The notes beneath the pieces were generated by a model, which had not been told where the DNA came from, did not search any database, and was given only the letters and a program-made list of their open reading frames with translations. The translations under genes were made by a program, and so were the position numbers. Positions 10,230 through 22,323 of a stretch of DNA of 64,000 bases are shown here, piece by piece. Source of the stretch: Pisolithus tinctorius. Its lineage: Eukaryota > Basidiomycota > Agaricomycetes > Boletales > Pisolithaceae. The DNA lies in assembly GCA_024663395.1 (NCBI GenBank), contig JANFAH010000003.1:1240001-1304000 (forward strand). Direction: 5' to 3'. Numbering within the stretch: position 1 is the stretch's first letter; each line of letters opens with the position of its first letter.

Positions 10230-12230
10230 ATACTACTCACCGCAGCACAAGAAAGGGCAAGGGCCCCTTGGACACCAAACACTTTCAAAGTATCCGTTCT
10301 GAGTGCCAGGATATCAGGGCATCCGATGCAGGATCGCAAATGAGTGTGGGCAAGGAGCTGCAGTATGAACTGTGAGCGGAAAGTGTTTGTGGGATTTTGA
10401 TGGTTGAGGTCTTGATATAAGAACAAGAACCTCTCCAGGAGGTCATTGTACGTCTCCCGAATCGTGGGCAAGTCCATAGACTCAGCATCTATATCGTTAC
10501 TAGGGCCCGCCACAAGGAAATGAGCTATGATTGCGATAGTGGTGGAGCCAAAGTTGCTGCGTAAGCTGATGAGTTGCCTGTCCAAGAAAACATAGGTTAG
10601 ACCTTTGATTAACTATGAAGGAATTATTATTAGTACAAGGGAGACAATAGGCGTTCCAGGATGTATCATGCTGAGGTCCAGGAAATCTGTGCTGACGGTA
10701 GTGATGATGATTCAAATAGCACACATCAAGTCCTGGTCAGGGATTAGCCATGGATCCGCCAGGCTTCCAGCCCACATCACGAGAGCAGGGAGTATCTGCT
10801 TGGTCCATTTTCTATCCGCTTGCAGTGTGGCAGGCAAATCTAGGTTGATGTAACGTATGCACCTGGTACCACTGGTTCCACTTGATGAGACTTGACTGGG
10901 CGTTCCAGGCCCTGCTGAGGACGACAGTCCCACAGTATTCACTCCTTGTTCGCTAAAGTTGTTACTAGTCTTTGCCTTCTTCACCGGCCGGTCAATTACA
11001 ATATTACTCTGTCACTCCACATAGTTAGCAGGGCACTTGAGCGGGTAGGAGGACATACCATTGCGGTCACACAGCGGAGCTCGGGGGCCTTTGGTGTGCA
11101 TCGATGAATATTTCTATCATGGTGGCCATCATCATCTGCTTCATCAACCTCAGATGTCACAATGTATTCAGAGCTATGGTCAGTATGTTTGCGCTTAGAA
11201 CCGGCCAGGGCCATGTTGGAAATGGGCCTGTTGAAATCATCATTGCTCTCTTCAAGTTCTAAGTTAAAACGGGCATTGGCCGTGCATGCAACCAGCTAGA
11301 AAACATAGGAATTAAGGCTGAATGATGTTCTTAATCAGTTGATCAATAACATACCTTTGTCTTGCAATAGCCTGCAAACCTGACAGGTACAGTTCCCTGT
11401 TGATCTTTGTCGTCATCTCCACTCTCATCATGGGTTGGCAAACCACTTGGGTTTATCAAGGGAGTTCTGCCATAGACCAGAATTGTATCGGAGGCTGCTG
11501 AGCTGACACTGGTAGCATTGGTAGTCAAGGAAGGGACGGTCGAAGACGGTAGGTGGGGTGTCAAATTGGAGTGAGAGTCAGAAGGAACAGAGTTTTGAGG
11601 ACTATTGTTGCTGGAACTGGGGCCAACATCATTAGCCCACTTGTTGATGCGACCAAGAAGGAGAGCTTTCCTGTTCGGGGCGCTGATATTCCATAGCAAA
11701 TTTAGCCAGTGTAAAGTTGATTCAGTTAGAAGTAGCATTGTAGAAATAGTGCAACGCACTGTTGACGGTGAGCATTTCCCTCTCGGACTTGTGCACGTGT
11801 TGACTCCCCAACACCAATGTAGTCAGCCAAATTAGCAACTGCATATTGTCTTTTCACTGCATGGCTGCCAGGAACCACCCTTGGATGTGGCTTATCTCTC
11901 ACATTCAAATCCAAAAGATCCATGACAACCCGAGGCATGCTGAGGGCATGGTGAGTATCAACTTCCATATTGTCCTGATCTATTTATCCATCAGCTCAGA
12001 GTTCCCAAAGGTGGAATAGAATGTGCCCTCACCATTAACACGAGGAGTGATGGGTATATTAGTGAGCTTCTTTTGAATAGCTCCCCTCATCAGTTTCACT
12101 GGCTTTATTTTCTCAACAGCATCTTCCATACTTTGGCTGACCTCCATGGTGGCCTCCATCTCGTGGATCTGGGTGCCACCCTGCTGAATGGCAACATCCC
12201 GAGCGTCTTTGATTGCCTTTGCATGCAAGT
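10230..12230 (-). pseudogene. Plavaka 1 accessory gene, unknown function
   Basis: Several minus-strand exons read in order: about 12228-11985 (KPVKLMRGAIQKKLTNIPIT), 11968-11726 (HHALSMPRVVMDLLDLNVRD), 11730-11343 (WNISAPNRKALLLGRINKWA, then Ser-rich), 11214-10996 (MALAGSKRKHTDHS, acidic), 10984-10712 (DLPATLQADRKWTKQILPAL) and about 10585-10230 (LRSNFGSTTIAIIAHFLVAG to GVQGALALSCAAV). The two C-terminal exons look like a family often found beside TEs in basidiomycete genomes; no activity is known to me. It diverges from the transposase gene across about 300 bp (12231-12533), which may hold a shared promoter. Exon borders and the start are not certain, and intactness cannot be judged. The palindrome at 8437-10010 lies just past its 3' end. 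Confidence 0.5.
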
Positions 12231-12533
12231 TGTCCGCTTGCGTCTTGGCCGGGGTGCATCATTTAACCTGTGTGTTGAGCACTATCTGTCCCGGGTGTAG
12301 GTTAGCCTTCTCCCTTCATGGATGATGGCTCTGGGGATTGTCGGTCGACATTGTCCTGTCATGCAAGGTGGAAAATGGAGGCAACAGTGGTAAGTTTGAA
12401 CTTGTCTATTTTATGGTAATATTTCCCACAAACAAATGACCTGATTTTGTGGACTAAGGCCTATTTACCCTGATGACTTACATATCAACCATGCGGCACT
12501 CAACATGATTTTTTTTCAATACATACACTAACA

Positions 12534-13907
12534 ATGCTGCCAGCCAGGGACAACCGTACTCGCCAAAGACCAATGTGGAGGCCTTTCGAAACTCTCCGAC
12601 ACCCTTGTGATGAACCTGGGTGCAACCATTGGTTCAAAAACCTTTCAGGCCTCACTCAACACAAGTGCACGATCCATCCATGCTTCCATCTCTTCAACCA
12701 AGACCATGCAGGGTCGCCTGGCGATTTAGGACAAGAGGATGACATGCTGCCTTCAGTAAATGGCCATGCTGCAGGTGTGGATGATGGCCATCAAGAACAA
12801 GACCCACTAGACCAGGAATGGGAGCAAGTGAGGGCGGAATTTGTTGGCCCCGGGAGGAAACTTTATTGCAATTATCACACCAGTCTCGATGGTGAGCTAT
12901 CGTACATATGCTGAGCTTGACTAACTTTTATTACAGCACGAAGATGTGATGCCGAAGGAAACTTTCTACCAGATGATGCCCCCCCCCTGCCACACGTGCA
13001 AAAATCACTGGACGACTGGACTCCATACCACAATTGGTTGGAGTTCGAACTCACCGATTTTCTCTTTACACACGCTGAAATGTCTGCCAAAAAACTTGAC
13101 ACATTGCTGGAGATCTGGGCTGCAGCTTTACTTGCATTAGGTGGGGATCCGCTATTTAATAACCATGCAGAGCTCTACCATGTAATCGACAGCACCTGTG
13201 TCAGCGAAGTTCCATGGGAGGACTTCACAATCTGGTACACTGCTGAAGTGCGAGACGAAGAAACGGCCCCTTGGATGTTTGATAACTATGACGTATGGTA
13301 TCGAGACCCGCAAAAAGTAATCCACAACATTCTTGCAAGTTCCGATTTGGCAGCCAAAATGGACTATGTACCGTACCGGGAATATGACACTACGAACAAC
13401 GAGAGATGCTGGCAAGATTTTATGTCTGGTAACTGGGCATGGGAAGAAGTGGTACATAGTTGTAATTTGACATATACTTGTCCTAATCCCAGGTTTGTAG
13501 GACAGGATCATTCATGAGTTCCTGATGACAGGCGGGGCAATGTTAGTACCCATAATACTTGGTAGTGACAAGACAACTGTGTCTGTAGCAACTGGACAGA
13601 CAGATTACTACCCGCTGTACCTCTCCATTGGAAATGTGCACAACACCGTTCATCGTGCTCACCACAATACTGTGGTCCTAATTGTGTTCCTCACAATGCC
13701 CAAAAGTAAGCTTTCTTTCATTTGATTCCATGTCCCCTACTGACTGGTCGACGGTCATTAGCAACAAGAGAGCATGCCAGCACACCCAAGTTCCGTAAAT
13801 TCAAGAGACAGCTCTTTCATTCATCGCTAACTCACATCCTTAACTCACTTCATCCCACAATGAAGGTCCCTGAAGTCATTTGATTTGGCGATGGTTACTA
13901 CTGGTGT
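12534..13907 (+). pseudogene. Plavaka-type transposase, 5' segment
   Basis: Start codon ATG at 12534. Residues 22-49 carry a C2H2 zinc finger (C-x4-C-x12-H-x4-H) near the N terminus, as usual in Plavaka proteins. Exon 1 is 12534-12891; exon 2 is 12937-13451 (QKSLDDWTPYHNWLEFELTD, then YDVWYRDPQKVIHNI and YVPYREYDTTNNERCWQDFM); exon 3 is 13501-13705 (LVPIILGSDKTTVSVATGQ, DYYPLYLSIGNVHNTV); exon 4 is 13762-13907 (PKFRKFKRQLFHSSL). The three introns are 45-56 bp with GT-AG ends. An in-frame TGA at 13881-13883 stands where the family has Arg before FGDG. The coding sequence is then cut by the LTR of gypsy 1 and resumes at 26832. Confidence 0.85.
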
Positions 13908-14588
13908 TGTGGGGAGTTGAAACTCCCTACACTACTTCATGCACGAAAGAACACATCGGGTGATGGGTACGCACATCATAGTTCACACAGACTGTTGAGT
14001 CGTTGAGTCGCATACAAGATCACACGTGTCGACTGTCAATGCTTGCTCGTCGATACATGTGGCTAGTCATGTGAGCCTATTGAATAGCCTCGCCAAACTT
14101 GAGTGACCCTCGATGGACCCATCTCGAACCCTGCGAAGTCCTTACCATCGCATTCCCGCTTCGCTTCACTCACATTGTCCTTGTTTGGCACACTGCTCGG
14201 TACCTGATCAATTCTTCTCTCTTGCTGTCATTCTGTCAGGGACCCTGTCCATAGGCTAACATCGCTTGTAGAGGCTACCCTGAGTTCGCTTGTTCCCTCC
14301 CTGAAAAACCCTTCTGCTTCTGTTACACTATTTAGCTAGCAGGTACTGTACAGTAAAAACAACTTGGAAAAACCCACTTAGAACTGAATTAAAAGATTCT
14401 CTGCAAGAACATGACATCAAAAGACACCTTGTGATGACCTCAACAGTTCATATTCTCCAACCCTCTTCTTCTCACCTCCCTTTTTGCTCTTGTGCTAGTC
14501 TAGGTTCCCTTGGGACGATCCTAGGCAGACTCACCAACTCGCCTTCAGCCTATCACTATTCCTGCTGGGAGAGTTTTCGCACCCCACA
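13908..14588 (+). repeat. 5' LTR of gypsy 1
   Basis: 681 bp, begins TGTGGGGAGTTG and ends CACCCCACA. It pairs with the LTR at 26151-26831, which has the same length; differences are mostly CG to TG or CA. Confidence 0.9.
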
Positions 14589-14593
14589 ACTTT

Positions 14594-14605
14594 TGGAGCC
14601 CACCG
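14594..14605 (+). other. Probable primer binding site of gypsy 1
   Basis: TGGAGCCCACCG starts 5 bases after the 5' LTR. It begins TGG as expected for pairing with a tRNA CCA end, and the same 12 bases follow the 5' LTR of element 2 (29070-29081). The tRNA is not identified. Confidence 0.5.
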
Positions 14606-15091
14606 TGAGGGAGCCTTAGTTCTAGCTCTAGAGTTTTAACTCCCTCCTCTTCTCTATCCTGGATCTTGACGTCCTCGTTGAACCACTAAACAAACTTTCT
14701 ATCTCATCCCCCCAGTCATCAGGCTCTGACAAACCAAACAGAAGAACCCCATTCCTCTTTGTGCCACAAAATACACCTATCCCACCCCTTTCTACACTCG
14801 TCGAAATGCTGGATTTCCCAGGAGCACTGAAGCTGGACAACAGTGTTGCCCCACCTGCACGACCCCGAGACCCTCTCCTGACACAGATCACCCCAGGCGA
14901 GCTACTAGGGTCTGACAAGCCACTCGTTACAGTAAAGGCACCAGAGTCCTCACTCTCCTCGCTTACCTCACTCCAGTCCTCATCATGCCCACTCTTGCCC
15001 AAGGTTACCCACCCCTTACCAACGCTAGAGAACCCCCCTACCCCAAATTCCACACCTCTTACCATCCCTGCTCCCCCAGTCGGGAACTAAC

Positions 15092-17191
15092 ATGTATACT
15101 CCCAACATGCCACCTGGACCACAGATGTCCTTTGGAAGGAAAGAGATGCCCCTGCATAATACAGCCAAAGCACCATCATTCTCAGGAGAACCATGCAACC
15201 TCCTGCATTTCTTAGAGGACATCAAGCAGCTGTGTGAAGATGCAGGTTACTACGCTGATCAGGATAAAATCCGTTGGACCCTCCACTACCTGAGTCGCAC
15301 TGATGAAGAGCTCTGGGTGACCTTAGACGCAGTATCAAAAGGAGACTGGGAAGGGTTCATAGAGGAACTCAAAACTTACTATCCCAGAGCAGAGTATGAT
15401 GATCGTCAACACACTGTGTCAGAATTGGATGAGATCATCCAAAGATACGCATCCTGGCTGATGAATACGCGAGGAAAGCTAGGAGAGTATTTCAGGGAAT
15501 TCCAGCACGTCGCGACATTCTTACGCAAAAGGAACCACCTGTCTGAGAGAGAAAGAGACACCAAATTCTTACAAGGTTTCCATGCGGACTTTAGGAACAT
15601 CCTTCTACAGCAATTGTCACTCCTTCATCCTCAACACTATATGGATGAGCCTTGGGCATTCAAGGAGGTCTATGAAGAAGCCACCTTCCTTCTGAGTGGT
15701 GGGATGGCTCCCCCCATCGCATCGCCCACAACCTTTCAACAACCTGCAATAGTCCACTGCCAAGCCCCCACGATTAATGAAGCACCTTCTCATGAGCCTG
15801 CATGCTCACTCTACGAGCCTTGCCACCGACCAGACTGCTTCTTCTGCAGCGAGGATGGGCATCTGACCCCAGATTGTCCCTACATCCAGGAGTACATCAA
15901 AGCTGGAAAGTGTAAGTTGGTGGGAGGCCAGGTCTTCCTCCCAGATGGGAAGGATGTACCTTGGGGGATGCCAGGGAGGAACTTTAAACAGAAGATTGAT
16001 GCATGGCACTCGATGTGGGAGGCAGTCCTCACCTTGATCAACACCTATGGAGAGGTGTCCTCTACAGTGACATCGCCCTCACACTTTTCCCACAATTCCC
16101 CTCCACACATGACCTCCTCTATGTTCTTTGAACAGTCGTCAGATCCCCTCAACCTCGTGCCAGGATTGTCCTCCACATTCCTGCTCGATGACAACATAGG
16201 AATACAGATTCAGGACGAGGACAACCGCACTGCCTATGCCCAGGCATATGCTCAGCTAGAGCAAATGAAACCAAACATCAAAGGCAAGAAGTCCGTCCGC
16301 TTCGATGGAGTTGACATACCCAAGCACATGAGCTCCTCGAGCAAGATACCTACTGCCCCATCTGCTACCCCTAGAGCTACGACAGAGAAATCCACTGCGT
16401 CGAATGGAAAAGAACCCCAGTATAAGTTTACCAGTGGTTTCAACAATCCCACGGCAATCAAAAGGATCATGAATGGTATGCTCGACACAAAGCTCGAAGT
16501 GTCTTACCGCAACTTGCTAGCACTGAGTCTGGAACTCCGTAAACAGGTGAAGGAGCTGGCCGCAGCAAAGCGAGTTCCTACTACTGCTGTTGACACCATT
16601 GTGCTCAGTTCTGAGCCATCAGAATGGCTTGCATACAAGCAGTACACAGTAAAGGAGGAAGAGGAGAAGACAGTCAGGGCTGAGTCGATGCCACTAAGGG
16701 CAGTGGATGGGGTCCTAGAAGGTAAACTGAACGTCGAGTGCATCCTCAACAATGGCTGCCAGGTGATAGCTCTTAGGAAGGAGCTGTGGGAGGCTATTGG
16801 TACTCCTCTGTGCCCAGATCATGCAACAGTTCTTGAAGCTGCAAACAAGTTGCATGCTTGTACCCTGGGGGTTATGGAAGATGCCAGGCTCAAGATTGGA
16901 CCGTTAGAAGTCTTCCTACAGATACAAGTCATCGAGAATGCCCCTTTCAACCTACTGCTCAGCTGCCCATTCTTCTGCCTCTTAAGCTCAGTCATGTGTG
17001 ACTTCCCAAACAGAGAGCAGTTGGTCAAGCTTTGCGACCCCAACACTGGTCAAATGGTCCTCGTTCCTACACACCCTTGGGAACGCCTCTGTGCTGAACC
17101 AAGGTTTGTAGACCCTGTCAATGCCAATAAGTACAAAGATCACCTATGTTTGGAAAAGAAATGCACGCACATGACCAAGCAGGGTTTTTAG
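15092..17191 (+). CDS. gag: Gag polyprotein with zinc knuckle and protease-like C terminus, gypsy 1
   Basis: 699 residues from ATG at 15092, which follows a TAA closing an upstream open frame (to 15090) of Pro-rich sequence that may be leader. A retrotransposon capsid region lies at about residues 25-210 (LHFLEDIKQLCEDAGYY, then RGKLGEYFREFQHVATFLRK). A CCHC zinc knuckle C-x2-C-x4-H-x4-C lies at 249-262. The C-terminal region (about 545-670) resembles a retropepsin fold (VECILNNGCQVIALRKELW) with NNG where related elements have an Asp-containing triad, so the protease is probably inactive. The frame is uninterrupted to TAG at 17189-17191. The stop is immediately preceded by GGGTTTT, and pol continues in the -1 frame. 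Confidence 0.85.
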   Translation: MYTPNMPPGPQMSFGRKEMPLHNTAKAPSFSGEPCNLLHFLEDIKQLCEDAGYYADQDKIRWTLHYLSRTDEELWVTLDAVSKGDWEGFIEELKTYYPRAEYDDRQHTVSELDEIIQRYASWLMNTRGKLGEYFREFQHVATFLRKRNHLSERERDTKFLQGFHADFRNILLQQLSLLHPQHYMDEPWAFKEVYEEATFLLSGGMAPPIASPTTFQQPAIVHCQAPTINEAPSHEPACSLYEPCHRPDCFFCSEDGHLTPDCPYIQEYIKAGKCKLVGGQVFLPDGKDVPWGMPGRNFKQKIDAWHSMWEAVLTLINTYGEVSSTVTSPSHFSHNSPPHMTSSMFFEQSSDPLNLVPGLSSTFLLDDNIGIQIQDEDNRTAYAQAYAQLEQMKPNIKGKKSVRFDGVDIPKHMSSSSKIPTAPSATPRATTEKSTASNGKEPQYKFTSGFNNPTAIKRIMNGMLDTKLEVSYRNLLALSLELRKQVKELAAAKRVPTTAVDTIVLSSEPSEWLAYKQYTVKEEEEKTVRAESMPLRAVDGVLEGKLNVECILNNGCQVIALRKELWEAIGTPLCPDHATVLEAANKLHACTLGVMEDARLKIGPLEVFLQIQVIENAPFNLLLSCPFFCLLSSVMCDFPNREQLVKLCDPNTGQMVLVPTHPWERLCAEPRFVDPVNANKYKDHLCLEKKCTHMTKQGF
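17182..17191 (+). promoter_or_regulatory. Candidate -1 ribosomal frameshift site, gypsy 1 gag-pol
   Basis: In the gag frame the sequence reads G GGT TTT TAG. GGGTTTT fits the X XXY YYZ slippery pattern. Slipping back one base bypasses the stop and enters the open pol frame (FLEMVNDSQRS). Only a weak downstream stem is apparent to me (TGGTC near 17195 with GACCA near 17225). Confidence 0.6.
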
Positions 17192-19766
17192 AGATGGTCA
17201 ATGATTCGCAGAGGTCGCAACGAGACCAGGATTTTCCAATGATGTTACCACTTCTTTTCATTGCTGAAACATCTTTAGAGGACAAACCTTTTCCTAGCAA
17301 CAATTCTATCACTGACGCTCATGTTACTTCGCATCTTTCTCTTCCTTCTACTTCACCAGTTTATGCCCCTGCTTCAGATCCTTTAAAGTCTACCATCGAC
17401 CATATAATTACTTCTAGAGTTACTGCGCCTGTGGCTCTGATCCCAAATTCTACTCTTGTTTCCCCTTACGAGATTGGAGCTGAAAAACTTGTCCTAAAAT
17501 ACAAGCCCGTAGCCAAAAAGGTCAGACCAGTCGAGATTGCAACACCTGCAGAATTCCGGGTTGTGCAACAGGCGGTCGATGACCCACTGGCAAACCTTCC
17601 TGTATTACCTACTCACCCACCCCTGTTTGTGCCAGGACATTGACTTACCCAAGAGTGCGCAGATGCCCTGGATCTCGACCCAGCCAGCTTCTTGTGGCCA
17701 GAAGAGCAGAACCTCATGCGATGGCTCATCTGTACCCACGAAATGACATTCACCTGGGAGACATCAGAGTGGGGAACATTTAGAGAGGATATGTTTCCAC
17801 CCCTGAAGATCCCGACAGTTCCTCACAAGCCCTGGGTGCAACATAACATACCCATTCCCCCAGCGATTTACCCTGAGGTGGTACGGATCATCAAAGAAAA
17901 ACTTGCCGCCGGAGTCTACAAGCCCTCGACTTCATCGTATCGATCAAAGTGGTTTTGCGTGGTCAAGAAGGATGGGAAATCCCTCTGCCTCGTCCATGAC
18001 CTTCAGCCCTTGAATGCAGTAACCATTTGAGATGCAGGGACCCCCCCTCATGTCGACTCGATTGCTGAGGACTTCGCAGGTCACTCGGTCTATGGCATCC
18101 TCAACCTCATGGTCAGGTATGACCATCGCACCATTCACGAAGACTATCGTGATCTCACTACGTCCCAATCTCCAGTCGGCACCTTGAGACTCACAAAACT
18201 GCCTATGGGCTACACAAATGCAGTCCAAGTGTTTCATGGAGACATAGCCTGGATTTTGTGTGACGAGATCCCAGAGGTCACATCACCCTTCATCGACAAT
18301 TGCCCAATCAAAGGTCCTAAGTCACGCTACCAATGTAAAGATGGATTGTACGAGATGATTCCATCAAACCTAGGAATAAGGAGGTTTATTTGGGAACATC
18401 TCTGTCAGGTCAACCGAATCCTACAAAGGCTAGGACATGCAGGTGCTACAGTCTCTGCAAGCAAAATGGTCATCACAGCACCATCGATCGTGGTTGTAGG
18501 CCACAAGGTATCCTACGAAGGCAGGGTCCCAGACGAGTCCAAGGTCCAGAAGATTCGGGACTGGCCTTATTGTACTAACATCTCTGAGGTTAGGGGGTTC
18601 CTGGGTACGATAGGATATTGTCACATATTCATCAAGGACTTTGCCAAACATGCGCAGCCACTCGTTGACCTAACGCACAAAGATGCTCCTTTCGAGTTTG
18701 GCAAGCGACATCGGGACACGATGGACTACCTTAAAAACGCAATCATGACATCCCCCACCTTGCATCCAATTGACTACAGTGTAGACCGCAAAGTGATCCT
18801 CACAGTCAACACCTCGAACATTGCAGTAGGGTATATCCTCATGCAGGAGGGAGAGGATGGGGTTAGATACCCAGCCAGGTTTGGATCAGTCTCGTTGATT
18901 GAGCATGAGCGCAGGTACAGCCAGGCAAAACTTGAACTCTTCGGCTTGTTCAGGGTGCTACATGATGTACGGATGCACATTTTTGGGGTCAAGCAGTTGG
19001 TGGTTGAGGTTGATGCTCGCTATATCAAAGGAATGATTAATAACCCTGACCTGCAACCCAATGTGACGATTAATAGATGGATCGCGGGAATACTCTTGTT
19101 CAATTTCGAGCTAGTCCATGTCCCTGCCACTAGGCATGCTGCACCTGATGGTCTCTCAAGGAGGCCTCGAGCTGAAGAAGATCCAGCGGAGGAAGAGGAG
19201 GGGTATGAGGACTGGGTGGATGAGTGTGGAGCTTTTGCAATTGAAGTACTGAATCCCCATGAGCCACAGAAACCGGAGTCTAAGCTACATGGAGAACCTG
19301 TCAGTACCTTCCTGTCGACACAACCCTCTACACACTCTATAACAATTCCCCACACAGAGAAGGCCATGCTAAGAGACAAGAAGCTCCATGACATCCATAA
19401 ACTCTTGGAAGACGGTAAGAGACCTGAAGGGATGATGGAGAAGGACTTCGAGGCATTGGTCTCATCGGTGACTAAGTTCTTCGTGAGACAGAGGGAGTTG
19501 TGGAGGAAAGACCCCCAAGGAAGGCACAGACTTGTGCTTCCACCAGAACGACACTTTGAAATCATTCAACAAGCTCACGATGACCTAGGTCACAAAGGAA
19601 TATACTCTACACGTGCGAAGGTTCTCACCAGGTTCTGGTGGCTGATGGTGGATCAGGATGTTCAGTGGTATGTTCAAACCTGTCATGACTGTCAACTCTG
19701 CTGACAGGATCGGTTACACATCCCACCTGTTGTTGCAATCCCAGAACCCTTGTTCTATAAAGCATA
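17189..19766 (+). pseudogene. pol: Pol of gypsy 1, 5' part (RT, RNase H, start of integrase)
   Basis: Open in the -1 frame relative to gag, then broken by stops at 17641-17643, 18028-18030 and 19702-19704. Reverse transcriptase motifs run from IIKEKLAAGVYKPSTSSYRS through VHDLQPLNAVTI. The catalytic box is FIDN (18289-18300) where an active enzyme has two Asp. RNase H follows (VILTVNTSNIAVGYILMQ) with Asn in place of the first catalytic Asp. Then come HIFGVKQLVVEVDARYIKGM and a Pro/Glu-rich linker. The integrase zinc-binding domain is present (HDDLGHKGIYST, CHDC). The stop at 18028 follows TI, where the family has Arg, consistent with CGA to TGA. The palindrome at 19767 interrupts the integrase. 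Confidence 0.85.
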
Positions 19767-21342
19767 CAGTGGCTCAAAAAACTGACCGCATGTTTGTATG
19801 TTTTACATTAGTTATGACTAAACACAATAACCCCTCACCCTAGCCCTAAACCATGAGTGTATGAAATAGGGTACTGACTCTTGGCTTTCTATTGGTCCAT
19901 GAATCAAGTGATTTGGATAGGAATTGATAGAATAGCAGCCATTTGAAAATGACATGTCATGCGGTCAGTTTTTTGACTTTAAGTTTTGATTACATAGTTT
20001 TGAATTTAACAAAGTTTAAAATGCTGTGAGGTGCTTACCAATGCTTACATGGTATATCACATGGTCTATTTGATGATTTGTCATCATACAAACAATGCCA
20101 AACAATGAATTGGGACCATCAAGGCTCCCTCTTCTACCCCAACTCATGAAACCATCCTCCTGGTCCATCTGGGCCATTTTCTCAGAGTAATCCCCATAAA
20201 TATTGGTGCCCACTACAGTAATGTCATCAGGGTATATGTCCAACACAATCAAACCCTTAAAAAATCTGCTTTCAGTCATCCCTGTGCTGTTTCCCCCACC
20301 CATACCTGATATGTTCTGCAACTAATCAATACTGAGAATGTTGAAAAAGCCATGATGGTTAATCTGGCACTTTAAAACATGACCAACAATCCAATGACAT
20401 CTATCTGGTGGGTTTCCACCTCAAGGGTGCTGGGTTGAGGGCTAGGGTGAGCTGAAAACCTTCATTACAGTCCAGGTGCCCTGGGGGGGATAGTCCACTG
20501 AACTGCTAGGAAGGAGATTCCATCAATCCATCTAGGCCTGGGTATTACCTATGGTCTTATGTGACCAAATCACCCATCCCCAGTCATCCACAGTCAGCTG
20601 AGAGCATGGTCTAGCCATGCTTCCCATGCCACCTGAAGTGCACAGGAATGTTTTGTCTCACCCCAGCATTGAAATTAATTGTACTGTGGTGAAGATGTAC
20701 TGGTTAGAAGGTGTTTTGTTTGTTCATCATTTTCTGATGTGCCAGATTGACCTCCATGGCATTTCCAGCTGTCTCAGTACTGATTAATTGCAGAACATAT
20801 CAGGTATGGGTGGGGGAAACAGCACAGGGATGACTGAAAGCAGATTTTTTAAGGGTTTGATTGTGTTGGACATATACCCTGATGACATTACTGTAGTGGG
20901 CACCAATATTTATGGGGATTACTCTGAGAAAATGGCCCAGATGGACCAGGAGGATGGTTTCATGAGTTGGGGTAGAAGAGGGAGCCTTGATGGTCCCAAT
21001 TCATTGTTTGGCATTGTTTGTATGATGACAAATCATCAAATAGACCATGTGATATACCATGTAAGCATTGGTAAGCACCTCACAGCATTTTAAACTTTGT
21101 TAAATTCAAAACTATGTAATCAAAACTTAAAGTCAAAAAACTGACCGCATGACATGTCATTTTCAAATGGCTGCTATTCTATCAATTCCTATCCAAATCA
21201 CTTGATTCATGGACCAATAGAAAGCCAAGAGTCAGTACCCTATTTCATACACTCATGGTTTAGGGCTAGGGTGAGGGGTTATTGTGTTTAGTCATAACTA
21301 ATGTAAAACATACAAACATGCGGTCAGTTTTTTGAGCCACTG
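19767..21342. mobile_element. Giant palindromic TA-flanked element, copy 2
   Basis: 1576-bp inverted repeat, very similar to copy 1 (658-2243) in the arms, with TA at 19765-19766 and 21343-21344. Its inner asymmetric core is in the opposite orientation to that of copy 1. For example, the phrase GAAAAAGCCATGATGG is in the left half here and its complement is in the right half of copy 1. So it is the same element inserted the other way round. Removing it together with one TA rejoins the integrase frame of gypsy 1 (FYKA before, YVNTMVMPK after). The 101-residue frame is again mirrored (20321-20016 and 20788-21093). Confidence 0.9.
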
Positions 21343-22323
21343 TATGTCAATACAATGGTTATGCCAAAGTCTGGAGGGTTTTGCTACATCGTCCAAGCTC
21401 GATGCTCACTCACCAGATACCCAGAGTGGGCCATGCTTCGTGTGGAAAATGGAAAAGCAGTTGGAAAGTTCCTGTTCAAACAGATATTGTGCAGATGGGG
21501 GGCCCTGGGGGTCATAGTAACTGACAATGGCAGGCCCTTCATACAAGCGCTAGACTGGCTCTCTGAGAAATATGGCATCCACCACATTTGCTTCAGCCCT
21601 TACAATTCGCAGAGTAATGGAATCATCGAGTGCTGACACTATGATGTTCATGAGGCACTGGTGAAGGCATGTAAAAGTGAGATAAGTAAGTGGTCAGAAG
21701 TAGCCCCATTGGTGTTTTGGGCCAAGAGGGTTATGGTGCAGAGGGCAACAGGGCATTCTCCTTATTACATGGCTCATGGGGTTGAACCTCAACTACCATT
21801 CGACATTACCGAGGCCACCTTCCTAGTTCCACTAGAAGAGGACGCATATACCACTACTGACCTTGTCACACATCAAGCACAACAACTACAGAAATGCCCT
21901 GAGGACCTCAAATGCATCAAGGGGCTTGTGTTGAAAGCTTGGTATGCCTCTGCCCACAACTTCGAGAGTTGATTCTGGCATACCATCCACAATCGCATCT
22001 TCGACCCTGGGTCCCTGGTCTTGGTAAGGAACTCACGTGTCAAGAAGGAGCCCGACAGGAAAACAAAACCACGGTACCTGGGACCCATGGTAGTCATTCG
22101 ACAGACTAGAGGAGGATCCTACATCCTGGGGGAACTCGACAGGGCCATATCACGCTCTAGGTATGCAGCCTTTCGGCTAATTCCCTACCTGCTTAGGGAG
22201 GGCGCACAACTGGACATCGCACGGATCACAGGCCTGGATGAAGAAGTGATCAACGAGATTGAGGAGCTGTTGTTGCACTCACCTGATGAGCCGAGAACTG
22301 GTGACTTCAACACCGAGGGCTAA
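21343..22323 (+). pseudogene. pol: Pol of gypsy 1, 3' part (integrase core and C-terminal region)
   Basis: Continues the integrase after the palindrome: GGFCYIVQARCSLTRYPEWA, VIVTDNGRPFIQALDWL (second catalytic Asp) and SPYNSQSNGIIEC (catalytic Glu region), then a C-terminal part with FDPGSLVLVRNSRV and KPRYLGPMVVIRQTRGGSYI. TGA stops at 21634-21636 and 21970-21972. At the first, the Cys-stop pair could come from two Arg codons by CpG transition. It ends at TAA 22321-22323 and is followed by a T-rich non-coding stretch (about 22430-22490). Confidence 0.85.
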
